Assembly (NCBI GenBank): GCA_900543215.1
Contig: UQQR01000002.1
Coordinates: 62,001-126,000, forward strand
Reading direction: 5' to 3'
Origin: an uncultured Oscillospiraceae bacterium
GTDB lineage: Bacteria; Bacillota; Clostridia; Oscillospirales; Acutalibacteraceae
DNA length: 64,000 bases
This document shows, piece after piece, positions 26,338 through 36,026 of this stretch. How positions within the stretch are numbered: position 1 is the first letter of the stretch; each line of letters starts with the position of its first letter. The notes beneath the pieces were generated by a model, which was not told the origin of the DNA, ran no database searches, and saw only the letters and a program-made list of their open reading frames with translations. A program made the translations under genes and the position numbers.

Positions 26338-27176
26338 ACATTTTTGAAGCGTACAACAGCACAAAAAAGGCACTTGAAAATGCCGGAATAGAGGATTATG
26401 TATTCGAGGCAAAGCAGATAATAAAGCATATAACCGGCTTTTCAAATTCCGAAATACTTATGAATTATACAAACAGCCTTACGGAGTTTCAAAGCAATAA
26501 CCTTACCGCGATAATAAAACAAAGAGAGCTTCGTTATCCGCTTCAGTATATTTTCGGCGAATGGGCGTTTTACGGCAGGGATTATTATGTGGGTCCCGGT
26601 GTGCTTGTGCCGAGAGCGGATACTGAAATTCTTGCCGAGGAATGTATAAAAGTATTAAAGGATAAGGAAAAGCCCGAGGCGCTCGACCTTTGTACGGGGA
26701 GCGGCTGTATAGGAATAACAATAGCAAAGGAAGTGCCTTCTTCCTTTGTTACTATGCTTGAAAAATTTTCGGAGGCGGCACGGTATGCCGAAAGGAACAG
26801 GGAAAGACACGAAGCCTGTAACACAAAGCTTGTAACGGGAGATGTACTCCGCGGAGATTTAAGTAATAAAAGCTTTGACCTTATTGTAAGCAATCCGCCG
26901 TATATTAACGAGGAAGAAATGAACATTATCTCCCCCGAAACAAGGTACGAACCCGAAACGGCGCTTTTAAGTCCCGGAGACGGACTTGATTTTTACCGTG
27001 CAATCATTGAAAATTATAAAAAAAGTATTAAAAAAGACGGTATGTTGGCGTTTGAAGTAGGTATAGGCAAGGCGCAGGCGGTGAAAGAACTGCTTGACGG
27101 CGCAGGCTTTGAAAAAACGGATATAAAAAAGGACTTAAACGGAGTGGACCGCGCGGTTTACGGCTTTAAAGAATAA
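26334..27176 (+). CDS. prmC: Release factor glutamine N5-methyltransferase
   Basis: The 280-residue enzyme has an N-terminal helical domain and an S-adenosylmethionine fold. GPGVLVPRADTEIL is the PrmC-specific segment, ALDLCTGSGCIGITIA the cofactor loop, and SNPPYINEEE the NPPY motif that holds the target glutamine amide. It methylates the Gln of the GGQ motif in RF1 and RF2; prfA is in this window at 15178-16257 on the other strand. It overlaps DUF1385 by 4 bp and is followed by recA after 14 bp. Confidence 0.94.
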   Translation: MNIFEAYNSTKKALENAGIEDYVFEAKQIIKHITGFSNSEILMNYTNSLTEFQSNNLTAIIKQRELRYPLQYIFGEWAFYGRDYYVGPGVLVPRADTEILAEECIKVLKDKEKPEALDLCTGSGCIGITIAKEVPSSFVTMLEKFSEAARYAERNRERHEACNTKLVTGDVLRGDLSNKSFDLIVSNPPYINEEEMNIISPETRYEPETALLSPGDGLDFYRAIIENYKKSIKKDGMLAFEVGIGKAQAVKELLDGAGFEKTDIKKDLNGVDRAVYGFKE

Positions 27177-27190
27177 ACGGAGGGACAAAT

Positions 27191-28342
27191 ATGGCTCAGA
27201 AAAATAACGGTTTAAAAATACCTGTAAAGGTTACGGAAACAGAGGGCAAGGAAAAAGCCCTCAGAACTGCGATGGAGCAGATAGAAAAGCAGTTCGGCAA
27301 GGGCGCTGTTATGAGACTCGGTGAAAATGTCGCCATGAATGTGGGCGCTATCCATACGGGTTCTCTGACGCTTGACTTAGCGCTCGGTATAGGCGGTATA
27401 CCTAAGGGAAGAATAGTTGAGATATACGGTCCCGAATCCTCGGGTAAAACTACGGTTGCGCTCCACTGCGTTGCCGAGGCGCAAAAGGCAGGCGGCGCCG
27501 CCGCATTTATAGATGTTGAGCACGCACTTGACCCTGTTTACGCAAAACAGCTTGGTGTTGACATTGACAGCCTGCTTGTTTCTCAGCCCGATTCGGGCGA
27601 ACAAGCGCTTGAAATCGCCGAGGCTCTGGTTCGTTCGGGCGCTATTGACATTATAGTTATCGACTCGGTTGCGGCGCTTGTAACAAAGGCGGAAATCGAG
27701 GGCGAAATGGGCGACTCCCATGTAGGTCAGCTTGCCCGTCTTATGTCTCAGGCGCTCCGTAAGCTTACGGGTGCGCTTTCAAAGACCGATTGCGCGGCGA
27801 TATTTATAAACCAGCTTCGTGAAAAAATCGGAGTTGTTTACGGAAACCCAGAGGTTACCACGGGCGGCAGAGCGCTTAAGTTTTATTCAAGCGTGCGTAT
27901 CGAGGTCCGCAAGGGTGAGCAGATAAAGGACGGCGCCGAGGTTATAGGCAACCGCACAAAGGTAAAAATAGTAAAGAATAAGGTAGCTCCGCCGTTTAAA
28001 ACCGCAGAGTTTGATATTATGTACGGCACGGGTATCTCCCATGTGGGCGAGCTTGTTGATGTAGGCGTAGAGACCGGTGTGCTTAAAAAATCGGGCGCAT
28101 GGTTCTACTACGGTGAGACTCGTTTGGGACAGGGCAGAGATACCGTTAAAAAGCTGTTTTCGGACAATGCCGAATTGGCTCAGGAAATCGAGGATAAAAT
28201 CTTTGCCGCCGTTAAAACGGGCAGCGAAGTTACGGGCGCCGCTTCCGAACAACAGGATGACGAGCCGGTTATAGAGACTACCTCTCCCGAAAATATCAGA
28301 CCGCACAAAAAGGTCGATATAGACATAGCGGTTGACGACTGA
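27191..28342 (+). CDS. recA: Recombinase RecA
   Basis: The 383-residue RecA has Walker A GPESSGKTT (80-88), the catalytic Glu in AAFIDVEHALDP, Walker B IIVIDSVAAL, and the conserved loop GALSKTDCAAIFINQLREKIG. It ends in an acidic tail. It coats single-stranded DNA, carries out strand exchange and triggers LexA cleavage. The start has GGAGGG ahead of the ATG. recX starts on the last base of its stop codon. No LexA-type operator was recognised nearby; the gene lies in a long run of same-strand genes, so promoters inside the run remain undefined. Confidence 0.98.
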   Translation: MAQKNNGLKIPVKVTETEGKEKALRTAMEQIEKQFGKGAVMRLGENVAMNVGAIHTGSLTLDLALGIGGIPKGRIVEIYGPESSGKTTVALHCVAEAQKAGGAAAFIDVEHALDPVYAKQLGVDIDSLLVSQPDSGEQALEIAEALVRSGAIDIIVIDSVAALVTKAEIEGEMGDSHVGQLARLMSQALRKLTGALSKTDCAAIFINQLREKIGVVYGNPEVTTGGRALKFYSSVRIEVRKGEQIKDGAEVIGNRTKVKIVKNKVAPPFKTAEFDIMYGTGISHVGELVDVGVETGVLKKSGAWFYYGETRLGQGRDTVKKLFSDNAELAQEIEDKIFAAVKTGSEVTGAASEQQDDEPVIETTSPENIRPHKKVDIDIAVDD

Positions 28343-28965
28343 TGAAGGTATCGTCCGTAAAAAGGCAGAAAAAGCACTTAACTCTCATAACATTTGAGGA
28401 CGGCGGCGAGGTTCTGCTTGACAATGAGGTTTGCGACGATTTTTGTATAAAGCCGCAAACTGACATTACAGAAGAAAAGCTTGCGGAATACAGGTACGAA
28501 TCGGAATACCGCCGTGCCAAATCAAGGGCGCTGTGGTATCTTGACCGTGCCGACCGCACCGAGAAGACTATGTATAAAAAGCTTACCGAGGCAGGGTTTG
28601 ACAAAAAAGCCTCGGCGGCGGTAATCGCGAGGTTTGTCGAGGTAGGTCTTATAGACGACCGCAGATTTGCCGAAAACTTTGCGCAAAGATGTGCGGACGC
28701 CGATATATCTGCAAGGCAGACTATTGGAAAGCTTATTGAAAAAGGCGTGCCGACGGCGCTTGCAAAAGAAACGGTCGCAAGGCTTGAAACCGACGAGGAA
28801 GCGCAGATACGCGCGGTAATCGAAAAGAAATACGCACGGAAGCTTGAAACGGAAAACGGACCGGAAAAGGTCTATGCCGCACTGATAAGGAAGGGATTTT
28901 CCTTCGGGGCGGTAAGAGATGTGCTTAAAAAATACAGCGAAGAGCTTGAATACAGCGAGGAATAG
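28342..28965 (+). CDS. recX: Regulatory protein RecX
   Basis: The 207-residue protein consists of tandem three-helix RecX repeats, with ALWYLDRADRTEKTMYKKLTEAGFD, VGLIDDRRFAENFAQRCAD and ARQTIGKLIEKGVPTALAKETV visible. RecX binds RecA filaments and limits their activity. The ATG overlaps the recA stop by one base (TGATG), a classic coupling that keeps the modulator in step with RecA. Roughly 55 residues precede the first repeat. Confidence 0.93.
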   Translation: MKVSSVKRQKKHLTLITFEDGGEVLLDNEVCDDFCIKPQTDITEEKLAEYRYESEYRRAKSRALWYLDRADRTEKTMYKKLTEAGFDKKASAAVIARFVEVGLIDDRRFAENFAQRCADADISARQTIGKLIEKGVPTALAKETVARLETDEEAQIRAVIEKKYARKLETENGPEKVYAALIRKGFSFGAVRDVLKKYSEELEYSEE

Positions 28966-28972
28966 TGTGATT

Positions 28973-30298
28973 ATGTACAAGGTAAGTATGGTGTCGCTCG
29001 GATGCCCTAAAAATCAGGTTGACGCCGAAATGATGTTGGCAACCCTTAAAAATGCCGGATTTCAGATAGGCGTGCCCGAAGCGGAGGCGGACGCTATAAT
29101 TATAAATACCTGCGGCTTTATAGAGGAAGCAAAAAAAGAAGCGATAGAGAATATTCTTGAAGCTGCGCAGTATAAAAAAACGGGAAAATGCAAGGCGCTT
29201 ATAGTTACGGGCTGTCTTGCGGAGCGTTACCGTGACGATGTTACCGAGGAAATACCCGAGGTTGATGTCTGCGCGGGTATCGGCGCAGACGGGGATATTG
29301 CAAAAATAGTAACGGAGGCTATAAAAGGAAACCGTAAAAACTTTTTTGCCGAAAAAGCCGACCTCTCATTAAACGGAGACAGAATTTTGGGCGGTTATCC
29401 GTTCAGCACCTATTTAAAGGTGGCGGACGGATGCGATAACTGCTGTACCTATTGCGCGATACCCAAAATAAGGGGCAGAATGAGAAGCCGCACTATCGAG
29501 GACTGCGTAAAGGAAGCCGAAAAGCTGGCAAGAGGCGGTGTTCGCGAGCTTACCGTTGTAGCGCAGGATACCACGGCATACGGCGAGGATATTTACGGCA
29601 AACCGATGCTTTCAAAGCTGCTTACCGAGCTTTGCAAAATTGACGGTCTTCACTGGATAAGAACGCTTTACACCTATCCCGACAGGATTACGGACGAATT
29701 GCTTGATACCGTTGCAAGGGAAGAAAAGCTTGTAAAGTATTTTGATATACCGCTTCAGCATGTGGACGGCGAGATACTTAAAAGAATGAACCGCAGGGGA
29801 GATTACGGCAGCCTTTCCGCGCTTATAGATAAAATAAGACAGCGTGTACCCGGCGTTACCGTCCGCACTACGCTTATAACGGGTTTTCCGGGGGAAACCG
29901 ACGAGCAGTTTTGTTCGCTTGCCCGTTTTGTAAAGGAGAAGCGGTTTGACAGATTAGGTTGCTTTACCTATTCCGCCGAAGAAGATACCGCGGCGGCGCT
30001 TTTCCCCGACCAGATAGACGAGCAGGTAAAGCAGGACCGTATGGAAAACATAATGGAGTCGCAGCTTACAATATCCGCGGAAAAGAATAAGGAGAAAATC
30101 GGAACGGTAACCGAGGTGCTTATAGAGGGCTGGGACGATTACATAAAGTGTTATTTCGGCAGAACGCCTGCCGACGCTCCCGAGGTTGACGGAAAAATAT
30201 TCTTTATGTCCGACCGTCAGCTCGTAATAGGCGATTTTGTAAAGGTCAGAATAAACGATACACTCGATTATGATTTGTTGGGAGAGCTGGAAGAATGA
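28973..30298 (+). CDS. rimO: Ribosomal protein uS12 methylthiotransferase RimO
   Basis: The 441-residue enzyme has three parts: an N-terminal MTTase domain (VSLGCPKNQVDAEMM, INTCGFIEEAKKEAI, VTGCLAERY), a radical SAM core with the iron-sulfur triad in DGCDNCCTYCAIPKIRG, and a C-terminal TRAM-like domain. The ASLGCPKN-type start and IRGRMRSR favour RimO over MiaB. It adds a methylthio group to an Asp of ribosomal protein S12. The ATG at 28973 is chosen; the frame is open further back but only by running into recX. It overlaps pgsA by 4 bp. Confidence 0.95.
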   Translation: MYKVSMVSLGCPKNQVDAEMMLATLKNAGFQIGVPEAEADAIIINTCGFIEEAKKEAIENILEAAQYKKTGKCKALIVTGCLAERYRDDVTEEIPEVDVCAGIGADGDIAKIVTEAIKGNRKNFFAEKADLSLNGDRILGGYPFSTYLKVADGCDNCCTYCAIPKIRGRMRSRTIEDCVKEAEKLARGGVRELTVVAQDTTAYGEDIYGKPMLSKLLTELCKIDGLHWIRTLYTYPDRITDELLDTVAREEKLVKYFDIPLQHVDGEILKRMNRRGDYGSLSALIDKIRQRVPGVTVRTTLITGFPGETDEQFCSLARFVKEKRFDRLGCFTYSAEEDTAAALFPDQIDEQVKQDRMENIMESQLTISAEKNKEKIGTVTEVLIEGWDDYIKCYFGRTPADAPEVDGKIFFMSDRQLVIGDFVKVRINDTLDYDLLGELEE

Positions 30299-30876
30299 AC
30301 ACACCGAATAAGCTTACAATAGGCAGAATAATCGCAACACCGTTTTTTATGGCGGCTCTTATGATAGATTTTCCGTATCACTATACCGTGGCGCTCATAC
30401 TTTTTGTTGCCGCTTCGCTTACGGATATGATAGACGGAAAAATGGCAAGAAAGTACAATATGATTACCGACTTCGGCAAGTTCCTTGACCCGCTTGCGGA
30501 TAAAATGCTTACAACCGCCGCGTTTTTGGGATTTATAAAAATGGGAATCGGCTGGCAGGTCACATGGATTGCGTTTATCGTGCTGTTCAGAGAATTTCTT
30601 ATTTCCTCGCTCCGTCTTGTGGTTGTTTCAAGCGGCGGCAAGGTAATAGCCGCCAATATGTGGGGCAAATGCAAAACGGTAAGCCAGATGGTAGGTATTA
30701 TATTTGCGCTGTTCTCATATGTGCTTATAGACGATTTTTCGGTAGGAGGCGAAGGCTTTGCCTTTGTGTGCGGAATTATAATAAGTATACTTTTCTGGGT
30801 TTCCGCCGTATTATGTATTATATCGGGCATAATTTATCTGCTTGACAGCAGAGAATATGTAGATCCTTCAAAATAG
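30295..30876 (+). CDS. pgsA: CDP-diacylglycerol-glycerol-3-phosphate 3-phosphatidyltransferase
   Basis: The 193-residue membrane enzyme carries the CDP-alcohol phosphotransferase signature DMIDGKMARKYNMITDFGKF followed by LDPLADK, with the metal-binding Asp residues in place, and about five membrane helices. It makes phosphatidylglycerol phosphate from CDP-diacylglycerol, committing to phosphatidylglycerol and cardiolipin; a cardiolipin synthase gene is also in this window (48721-50250). It overlaps rimO by 4 bp and precedes cysE by 11 bp. The rimO-pgsA order is widespread in Firmicutes. Confidence 0.95.
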   Translation: MNTPNKLTIGRIIATPFFMAALMIDFPYHYTVALILFVAASLTDMIDGKMARKYNMITDFGKFLDPLADKMLTTAAFLGFIKMGIGWQVTWIAFIVLFREFLISSLRLVVVSSGGKVIAANMWGKCKTVSQMVGIIFALFSYVLIDDFSVGGEGFAFVCGIIISILFWVSAVLCIISGIIYLLDSREYVDPSK

Positions 30877-30887
30877 GGGGCGTTTTC

Positions 30888-31550
30888 TTGTTTGACAGGA
30901 TAAGAGAGGATGTTCAGGCTGTAAGGGACAGAGACCCCGCGGCCAGAAGCTTTTTAGAGGTCTTATTGCTTTACCCCGGCGTTAAAGCGATAAGAATGTA
31001 CCGCAGAGCGCATTTTTACTATACGCACGGACTTTTGTTTCTCGCAAGGTTTGTTTCACAGCGCGCGGTAAGAAAAACAGGAATTGAAATTCATCCGGGA
31101 GCTAAAATAGGCAGACGCTTGGTTATCGACCACGGCACAGGGATAGTAATAGGCGAAACAACCGAGATAGGAGACGATGTGCTTATTTATCAGGGCGTAA
31201 CGCTTGGCGGTACCGGCAAGGATACCGGTAAGCGCCACCCGACCGTCGGCAACAATGTTATGATAAGCGCGGGCGCAAAGGTTTTGGGACCGTTTAAAAT
31301 AGGCGATAATTCACGGGTAGCGGCAGGCGCCGTTGTACTTGAGGAGGTTCCGCCCAACTGTACGGTTGTCGGTGTTCCGGCAAGAGTTGTCCGTCAGGAC
31401 GGTAAAAAGGTCGGCTGCGCTCAAAGCCTTGACCAAATTCATGTTCCCGACCCCGTAAAGCAAAAAATGGAATGTCTTGAAAAACGGATACACGAGCTTG
31501 AAAAGGCAGTCGGAGGAATAGAGGGAGAAGAAAGCAATGAAGATATTTAA
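30888..31550 (+). CDS. cysE: Serine O-acetyltransferase
   Basis: The 220-residue protein is a left-handed beta-helix acyltransferase of the CysE type, with IHPGAKIGRRLVIDHGTGIVIGETTEIGDDV and GVTLGGTGKDTGKRHPTVG; the DHGTG and HPT His residues are the catalytic positions. It acetylates L-serine to O-acetylserine, the precursor of cysteine. The start is the TTG at 30888 after an AGGGGG ribosome site. The final 14 bp overlap cysS, so cysteine synthesis and its loading on tRNA are made together. No O-acetylserine sulfhydrylase gene is in the window. Confidence 0.94.
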   Translation: MFDRIREDVQAVRDRDPAARSFLEVLLLYPGVKAIRMYRRAHFYYTHGLLFLARFVSQRAVRKTGIEIHPGAKIGRRLVIDHGTGIVIGETTEIGDDVLIYQGVTLGGTGKDTGKRHPTVGNNVMISAGAKVLGPFKIGDNSRVAAGAVVLEEVPPNCTVVGVPARVVRQDGKKVGCAQSLDQIHVPDPVKQKMECLEKRIHELEKAVGGIEGEESNEDI

Positions 31551-32916
31551 CACCCTTACAAGAGAAAAAGACGAGTTTAAGCCGATAAAAGAGGGAGAGG
31601 TTAAAATTTACGCCTGCGGCCCTACGGTTTATAACTATATTCATATAGGAAACGCAAGACCGCTTTGCGTTTTCGATGTGCTCCGCCGTTATCTTGAATG
31701 GCAGGGCTATAAGGTGACATTTGTTCAGAATTTCACCGATATTGACGATAAGCTTATAAAAAAGGCAAACGAGGAGGGTCTTACCGTTCCCGAAATTGCC
31801 GAAAGATATATAAAGGAATTTTGGACGGACGCCAAGGGTCTTAATGTAAGACAGGCTACGGTACACCCGAGAGCCACCGAAAACATAAAGGAAATACAGG
31901 ATATTATTTCCGCTCTTATGGAAAAGGGATACGCTTACGAGTCCGGCGGAGATGTTTATTACCGCGCGAAAAAATTTGAGGGGTACGGCAAGCTTTCCCA
32001 TCAGCCGCTTGAGGACCTTGAGGCAGGCGCCAGAATCGGCGTTGCCGAAATAAAGGAAGACCCGATGGATTTCTGCCTTTGGAAGGGCGCAAAGCCGGGC
32101 GAGCCTTATTGGGAGTCGCCGTGGGGCAACGGCAGACCCGGCTGGCATATTGAATGCTCGGCAATGGCGTGCCGTTATCTCGGCAAAACCATAGACATAC
32201 ACTGCGGCGGTCTTGACCTTATTTTCCCGCACCACGAAAACGAAATAGCTCAAAGCGAGGCGGCAAACGGCTGTGAATTTGCGCACTACTGGATGCACAA
32301 CGGATTTATCAATGTGGATAACCACAAGATGTCGAAGTCGCTTAATAACTTCTTTACCGTGCGTGATGTTGCCGAAAAATACGGATATGAGCCGATTCGT
32401 TATATGATGGTTGCGTGCCAGTACAGAAGTCCCATCAACTATTCGCTTGATGTTATAACGCAGGCTCAGAATTCGCTTGAAAGGCTTTATACCTGCCGCG
32501 ATAATATTGATTTTGCACTTAAAACAGCGCCTGACGGCGGAGAAATTCCGGATTTCATAGAAAAACGCAAGGCGGAGTTTACCGCCGCTATGGACGACGA
32601 CCTTAACACCGCCGACGCGCTTGCCGCAATATTTATGCTTGTAAGGGATATAAACACCGCCATAGCCGCAGGCGCAGGGAAAAACACACTTAACGCATGC
32701 GCAGATATGTTCGACCAACTCACAGGCGTTTTGGGACTTGTTTATAACAGGAAAGAAAAATCGCTTGACAGCGAGATTGAGGAACTTATCGAAAAGCGTA
32801 CCAATGCCAGAAAGGCAAAGGATTTTAAAACCGCCGATGAGATAAGAGATAAATTAAAGGAAATGGGAATTATTCTTGAGGATACGCCGCAGGGAGTAAA
32901 ATGGACGCGGGCGTAA
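31537..32916 (+). CDS. cysS: Cysteinyl-tRNA synthetase
   Basis: The 459-residue class I synthetase has the HIGH-type motif in YIHIGNARPLCVFDVL, the zinc ligands Cys (YACGPTVYN), WHIECSAM and the HHENE segment, and the KMSKSLNNF signature. It charges tRNA-Cys with cysteine. The ATG lies 14 bp inside cysE, with GAGGGAGAAG upstream. The next gene starts 16 bp before its stop. The length is typical. Confidence 0.97.
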   Translation: MKIFNTLTREKDEFKPIKEGEVKIYACGPTVYNYIHIGNARPLCVFDVLRRYLEWQGYKVTFVQNFTDIDDKLIKKANEEGLTVPEIAERYIKEFWTDAKGLNVRQATVHPRATENIKEIQDIISALMEKGYAYESGGDVYYRAKKFEGYGKLSHQPLEDLEAGARIGVAEIKEDPMDFCLWKGAKPGEPYWESPWGNGRPGWHIECSAMACRYLGKTIDIHCGGLDLIFPHHENEIAQSEAANGCEFAHYWMHNGFINVDNHKMSKSLNNFFTVRDVAEKYGYEPIRYMMVACQYRSPINYSLDVITQAQNSLERLYTCRDNIDFALKTAPDGGEIPDFIEKRKAEFTAAMDDDLNTADALAAIFMLVRDINTAIAAGAGKNTLNACADMFDQLTGVLGLVYNRKEKSLDSEIEELIEKRTNARKAKDFKTADEIRDKLKEMGIILEDTPQGVKWTRA

Positions 32917-33635
32917 TAAAAAAGGAACCGCTCGGCAAGGGCTTTTTCATAAATGTATCCGCTCATCACACCTTTGGGACGGACGCCGTAATACTGGCGG
33001 ATTTTGCAAAGGCGAAAAAAAGTGATACTTTGGTAGATCTCGGGACGGGGTGCGGTATAATTCCGTTTTTGATGTTAAGGGACGGCAATCTTAAATCCGC
33101 TGCAGGGGTAGATATAAGCGAGGAAGCCGCCGCACTGGCAAAACGGACAAGCAGTGAACTTAAAACCGATAATTTTACCGTTATAAATTCAGACCTTAAC
33201 GATTTAAAGGGTAAGATAGGCTTCGGCTGTCACACGCTTGTTACCTGCAATCCGCCGTACAAGGCGCCGAACGGGGGACTTAAGAATAACGATTCGGTAA
33301 GCGCCGTGGCAAGACACGAGATAGCCTGCACGCTTGGGGATGTAATTTCGGTCTCGGCGCGCCTGCTTGAAACCTCGGGCAGACTTTGTATGTGCCACAG
33401 ACCCGAAAGACTTTCGGAGCTGTTCACGCTTATGAGCAAGTACAAATTAGAGCCGAAGCGGATGAGACTTGTCTGCCAAAGAACGGGTAAGGAACCGTGG
33501 CTTGTTCTTATTGAGGGCAGAAAATGCGCGAAGACAGGTATGCGCATAGAGCCTACGCTTTATGTGTATGAGGATGATGGGTTCTCGCCCGAAATGATAA
33601 GAATTTACGGCCCTTATAAGGAGGCTTATCTTTAA
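32901..33635 (+). CDS. tRNA1(Val) adenine-N6 methyltransferase-like protein
   Basis: This 244-residue S-adenosylmethionine-dependent enzyme has VDLGTGCGIIPFLML (cofactor loop) and VTCNPPYKAPNGG (NPPY motif for exocyclic amine methylation). The N-terminal HTFGTDAVILADFA pattern is typical of TrmN6/YfiC. Methylation of A37 in tRNA-Val is the family role; the true substrate here is unverified. It overlaps cysS by 16 bp and precedes rsmI by 3 bp. The trmN6-rsmI pair is very common in Firmicutes. Confidence 0.9.
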   Translation: MDAGVIKKEPLGKGFFINVSAHHTFGTDAVILADFAKAKKSDTLVDLGTGCGIIPFLMLRDGNLKSAAGVDISEEAAALAKRTSSELKTDNFTVINSDLNDLKGKIGFGCHTLVTCNPPYKAPNGGLKNNDSVSAVARHEIACTLGDVISVSARLLETSGRLCMCHRPERLSELFTLMSKYKLEPKRMRLVCQRTGKEPWLVLIEGRKCAKTGMRIEPTLYVYEDDGFSPEMIRIYGPYKEAYL

Positions 33636-33638
33636 AAT

Positions 33639-34460
33639 ATGAGCGGAAAACTTTATGTGGTCGGTACTCCGATAGGAAATCTTGAGGATATGAGCCCCCG
33701 TGCGGTAAGAGTGCTTGACGAGGCGGATTTTATCGCCGCGGAAGATACGCGCGTCACGGTAAAGCTGTTAAATCATTTCGGCATAAAAAAAGAAATGCTT
33801 TCCTATTATGAGCATAATAAAAACAGCAAAGGAAATCTTATAATAGAAAGAATTTTAAACGGCGAGAGCTGCGCACTTGTTTCGGACGCGGGTATGCCGG
33901 CAATATCGGACCCCGGAGAGGATCTTGTTAGACAGGCGCACGAGGTCGGGATATGCGTGGAATCAGTGCCCGGTCCCAGCGCGCTTGTAACGGCGCTCAG
34001 CATATCGGGAATGGAGAGCGGCAGATTTTGCTTTGAGGGCTTTTTATCGGTAAATAAAATAAGCCGAAAAAAGCATCTTGAAGAGGTTAAAAACGAAAGT
34101 CGGACAATGATATTTTACGAGGCGCCTCACAAGCTGCCCGCAACCCTAAGGGATATGCTTGCGGTTTTCGGAGACCGAAAAATAGCGCTTGTAAAGGAGC
34201 TTACCAAAATTCACGAAACGGTAAACGGAACAACCCTTTCGGCGGCGGCTGAATATTATTCGGAAAATACTCCTAAGGGCGAATTTGTTTTAATTATAGA
34301 GGGGAAAAGACGGGAAAACACAGAGCAGTATTCGCTTGAAGACGCGGTAAAGCTGGCAAAGAGACTGATTAAAGAGGGGAAGTCCACTTCGTCGGCAGCT
34401 AAGGAAGCGGCAGAGGTCTCCGGTCTTAAAAAAAGCAGTATATACAAAGAGCTGATTTAA
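33639..34460 (+). CDS. rsmI: 16S rRNA (cytidine1402-2'-O)-methyltransferase
   Basis: The 273-residue protein starts KLYVVGTPIGNLEDMSPRAVRVL and has DFIAAEDTRVTVKLLNHFGI, ALVSDAGMPAISDPGEDLVRQ and VPGPSALVTALSISG, all RsmI hallmarks of the tetrapyrrole-methylase fold. It 2'-O-methylates C1402 in the decoding centre of 16S rRNA. It follows the TrmN6-like gene by 3 bp. The C-terminal part has the family's helix-turn-helix-like KEAAEVSGLKKSSIYKELI. Confidence 0.96.
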   Translation: MSGKLYVVGTPIGNLEDMSPRAVRVLDEADFIAAEDTRVTVKLLNHFGIKKEMLSYYEHNKNSKGNLIIERILNGESCALVSDAGMPAISDPGEDLVRQAHEVGICVESVPGPSALVTALSISGMESGRFCFEGFLSVNKISRKKHLEEVKNESRTMIFYEAPHKLPATLRDMLAVFGDRKIALVKELTKIHETVNGTTLSAAAEYYSENTPKGEFVLIIEGKRRENTEQYSLEDAVKLAKRLIKEGKSTSSAAKEAAEVSGLKKSSIYKELI

Positions 34461-34488
34461 CGGAAAATATTAAATTTTGGGTGTGAAT

Positions 34489-36012
34489 ATGGAAAAAAAT
34501 AACGATATGTTTGACTTTATCGGGGAGGATATCTATTCTTCTTCGGAAAGCGGAAAAATCGATTTCGAGGATATTTCAAGCAGCAGTAAGGTTAAGCCGG
34601 GTCACTACAAAAAGAAGAGACGGAGCAATAAATTTACCCGTTGGTGGAGAGGCTGTAAAAAATGGCAGCGTGTAACGATGTTAAGCTGTACTTCGGTTGT
34701 TCTTGTTTTTGCGATAGCTGTGGGCGCTCTAAGGATAATATTCAATTATAATTATAATAATATAACGAAAAATCCCGATGACTTGGGCTTTGAAAGCATT
34801 ATTAACGATAAGGTTGTAAATATCGCGCTTTTCGGGATAGATACACGAGACCCCAAATCATTTAAGGGTCTCTCGGACAGTATTATGATAATGAGCCTTA
34901 ATACCGAGACAAAAAAGGTAAAACTTGTGTCGGTAATGAGAGATACGCTGGTCCCCATAACCTATAACGGCAAGACCACATACAATAAAATCAACAGCGC
35001 ATACTTTAAAGGCGGTCCCGAGCTTGCGATAAAGACGCTTAACACCGTTTTCGGACTTGATATTTCGGAATACGCTACGGTTAACTTTTACGGTATGTCG
35101 GATATTATCGAGGCCGTAGGCGGTGTGGATGTACAGCTTATGGAGGGCGAGCTTGATATTCCGGGCTATGAAAACGGTAAAAAGGTGAATTACGGCTTCA
35201 ACGGAACGGTTGCGGAAATTTGCTACAATAAAGGTGTTTCGCCCGAAAAATACTATATTAAAAAAGCGGGAACATACCACCTTAACGGAATACAGGCTAC
35301 GGCGTATGCAAGAATAAGACATGCCAAAAACTTCGAGGGTACAAACGACGATTACGGCAGAACCGACCGTCAGCGCTATATTATGGAACAGCTTTTCAAT
35401 AAGGCTGTAAAGCTTGATAAGGGCAAATATATGTCGCTTGCAAAGGCGCTTATGCCGTGCAGTGAAACCTCTCTTTCATACTCGGAAATATTAAGCCTTG
35501 CGTTTAATATCCTTCTTTCGTCACCTACCTTTGAGCAGTCCCGAATACCTCTTACCGAGTATCAGATGCCATCAAAAAGCATAAGCGGCGTCGGCTCCTG
35601 CATTTATTATGACATAGATTATGCAAAAAAGCTTATTCATGCTTTCTTTTATGACGATATAAAACCCGAGGATTATATAGAGGCTAACGGTGTTGAAAAG
35701 AACGATTGGTACGCAAATCGGAATTCATCGCAGACAGCCTCTAAAAAGCCGTCTTCGAGCAGCAGTTCGGCTTCTCGTATTACTTCATCCAAGCCGGAAT
35801 CAGATGTAACCTCCGAGCCGTCAAAGCCGTCTGAAAGCAGTTCGGGAACATCGACCGTTACATCCGAACCGCCGCAGAGCAATGCGTCATCCGATGATGA
35901 AAGCAAAACGGAAAGTCAGACCTCCTCGGATGAGTCCGTTCCTGAGTCAAAGCCGGAATCGGAGGACACTCCGACTGCACCGGAGGATAACGATGGACCG
36001 CCGATGGACTGA
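34489..36012 (+). CDS. LytR-CpsA-Psr (LCP) family cell-envelope transferase
   Basis: The 507-residue protein has a cytoplasmic start of about 60 residues rich in Ser and Lys, one membrane helix (about 63-85), and an LCP domain. In that domain ALFGIDTRD, SDSIMIMSLNTETKKVKLVSVMRDT and YARIRHAKNFEGTNDDYGRTDRQR carry the acidic and arginine residues that grip the polyprenyl-phosphate substrate. It ends in a Ser/Pro/Glu-rich low-complexity tail of about 95 residues. LCP enzymes attach glycopolymers such as teichoic acids to peptidoglycan. The ATG at 34489 is used; TTG at 34477 is an alternative and neither has a strong ribosome site. Confidence 0.92.
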   Translation: MEKNNDMFDFIGEDIYSSSESGKIDFEDISSSSKVKPGHYKKKRRSNKFTRWWRGCKKWQRVTMLSCTSVVLVFAIAVGALRIIFNYNYNNITKNPDDLGFESIINDKVVNIALFGIDTRDPKSFKGLSDSIMIMSLNTETKKVKLVSVMRDTLVPITYNGKTTYNKINSAYFKGGPELAIKTLNTVFGLDISEYATVNFYGMSDIIEAVGGVDVQLMEGELDIPGYENGKKVNYGFNGTVAEICYNKGVSPEKYYIKKAGTYHLNGIQATAYARIRHAKNFEGTNDDYGRTDRQRYIMEQLFNKAVKLDKGKYMSLAKALMPCSETSLSYSEILSLAFNILLSSPTFEQSRIPLTEYQMPSKSISGVGSCIYYDIDYAKKLIHAFFYDDIKPEDYIEANGVEKNDWYANRNSSQTASKKPSSSSSSASRITSSKPESDVTSEPSKPSESSSGTSTVTSEPPQSNASSDDESKTESQTSSDESVPESKPESEDTPTAPEDNDGPPMD

Positions 36013-36026
36013 TAGGAGGGAATACT

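Noticed and set aside
31294..32718. Open frame of 474 codons on the minus strand
   Set aside because: It lies fully opposite cysE and cysS, which have clear family motifs and good starts; its translation is Cys/Arg/Phe-rich without any domain. It is a shadow of codon bias.
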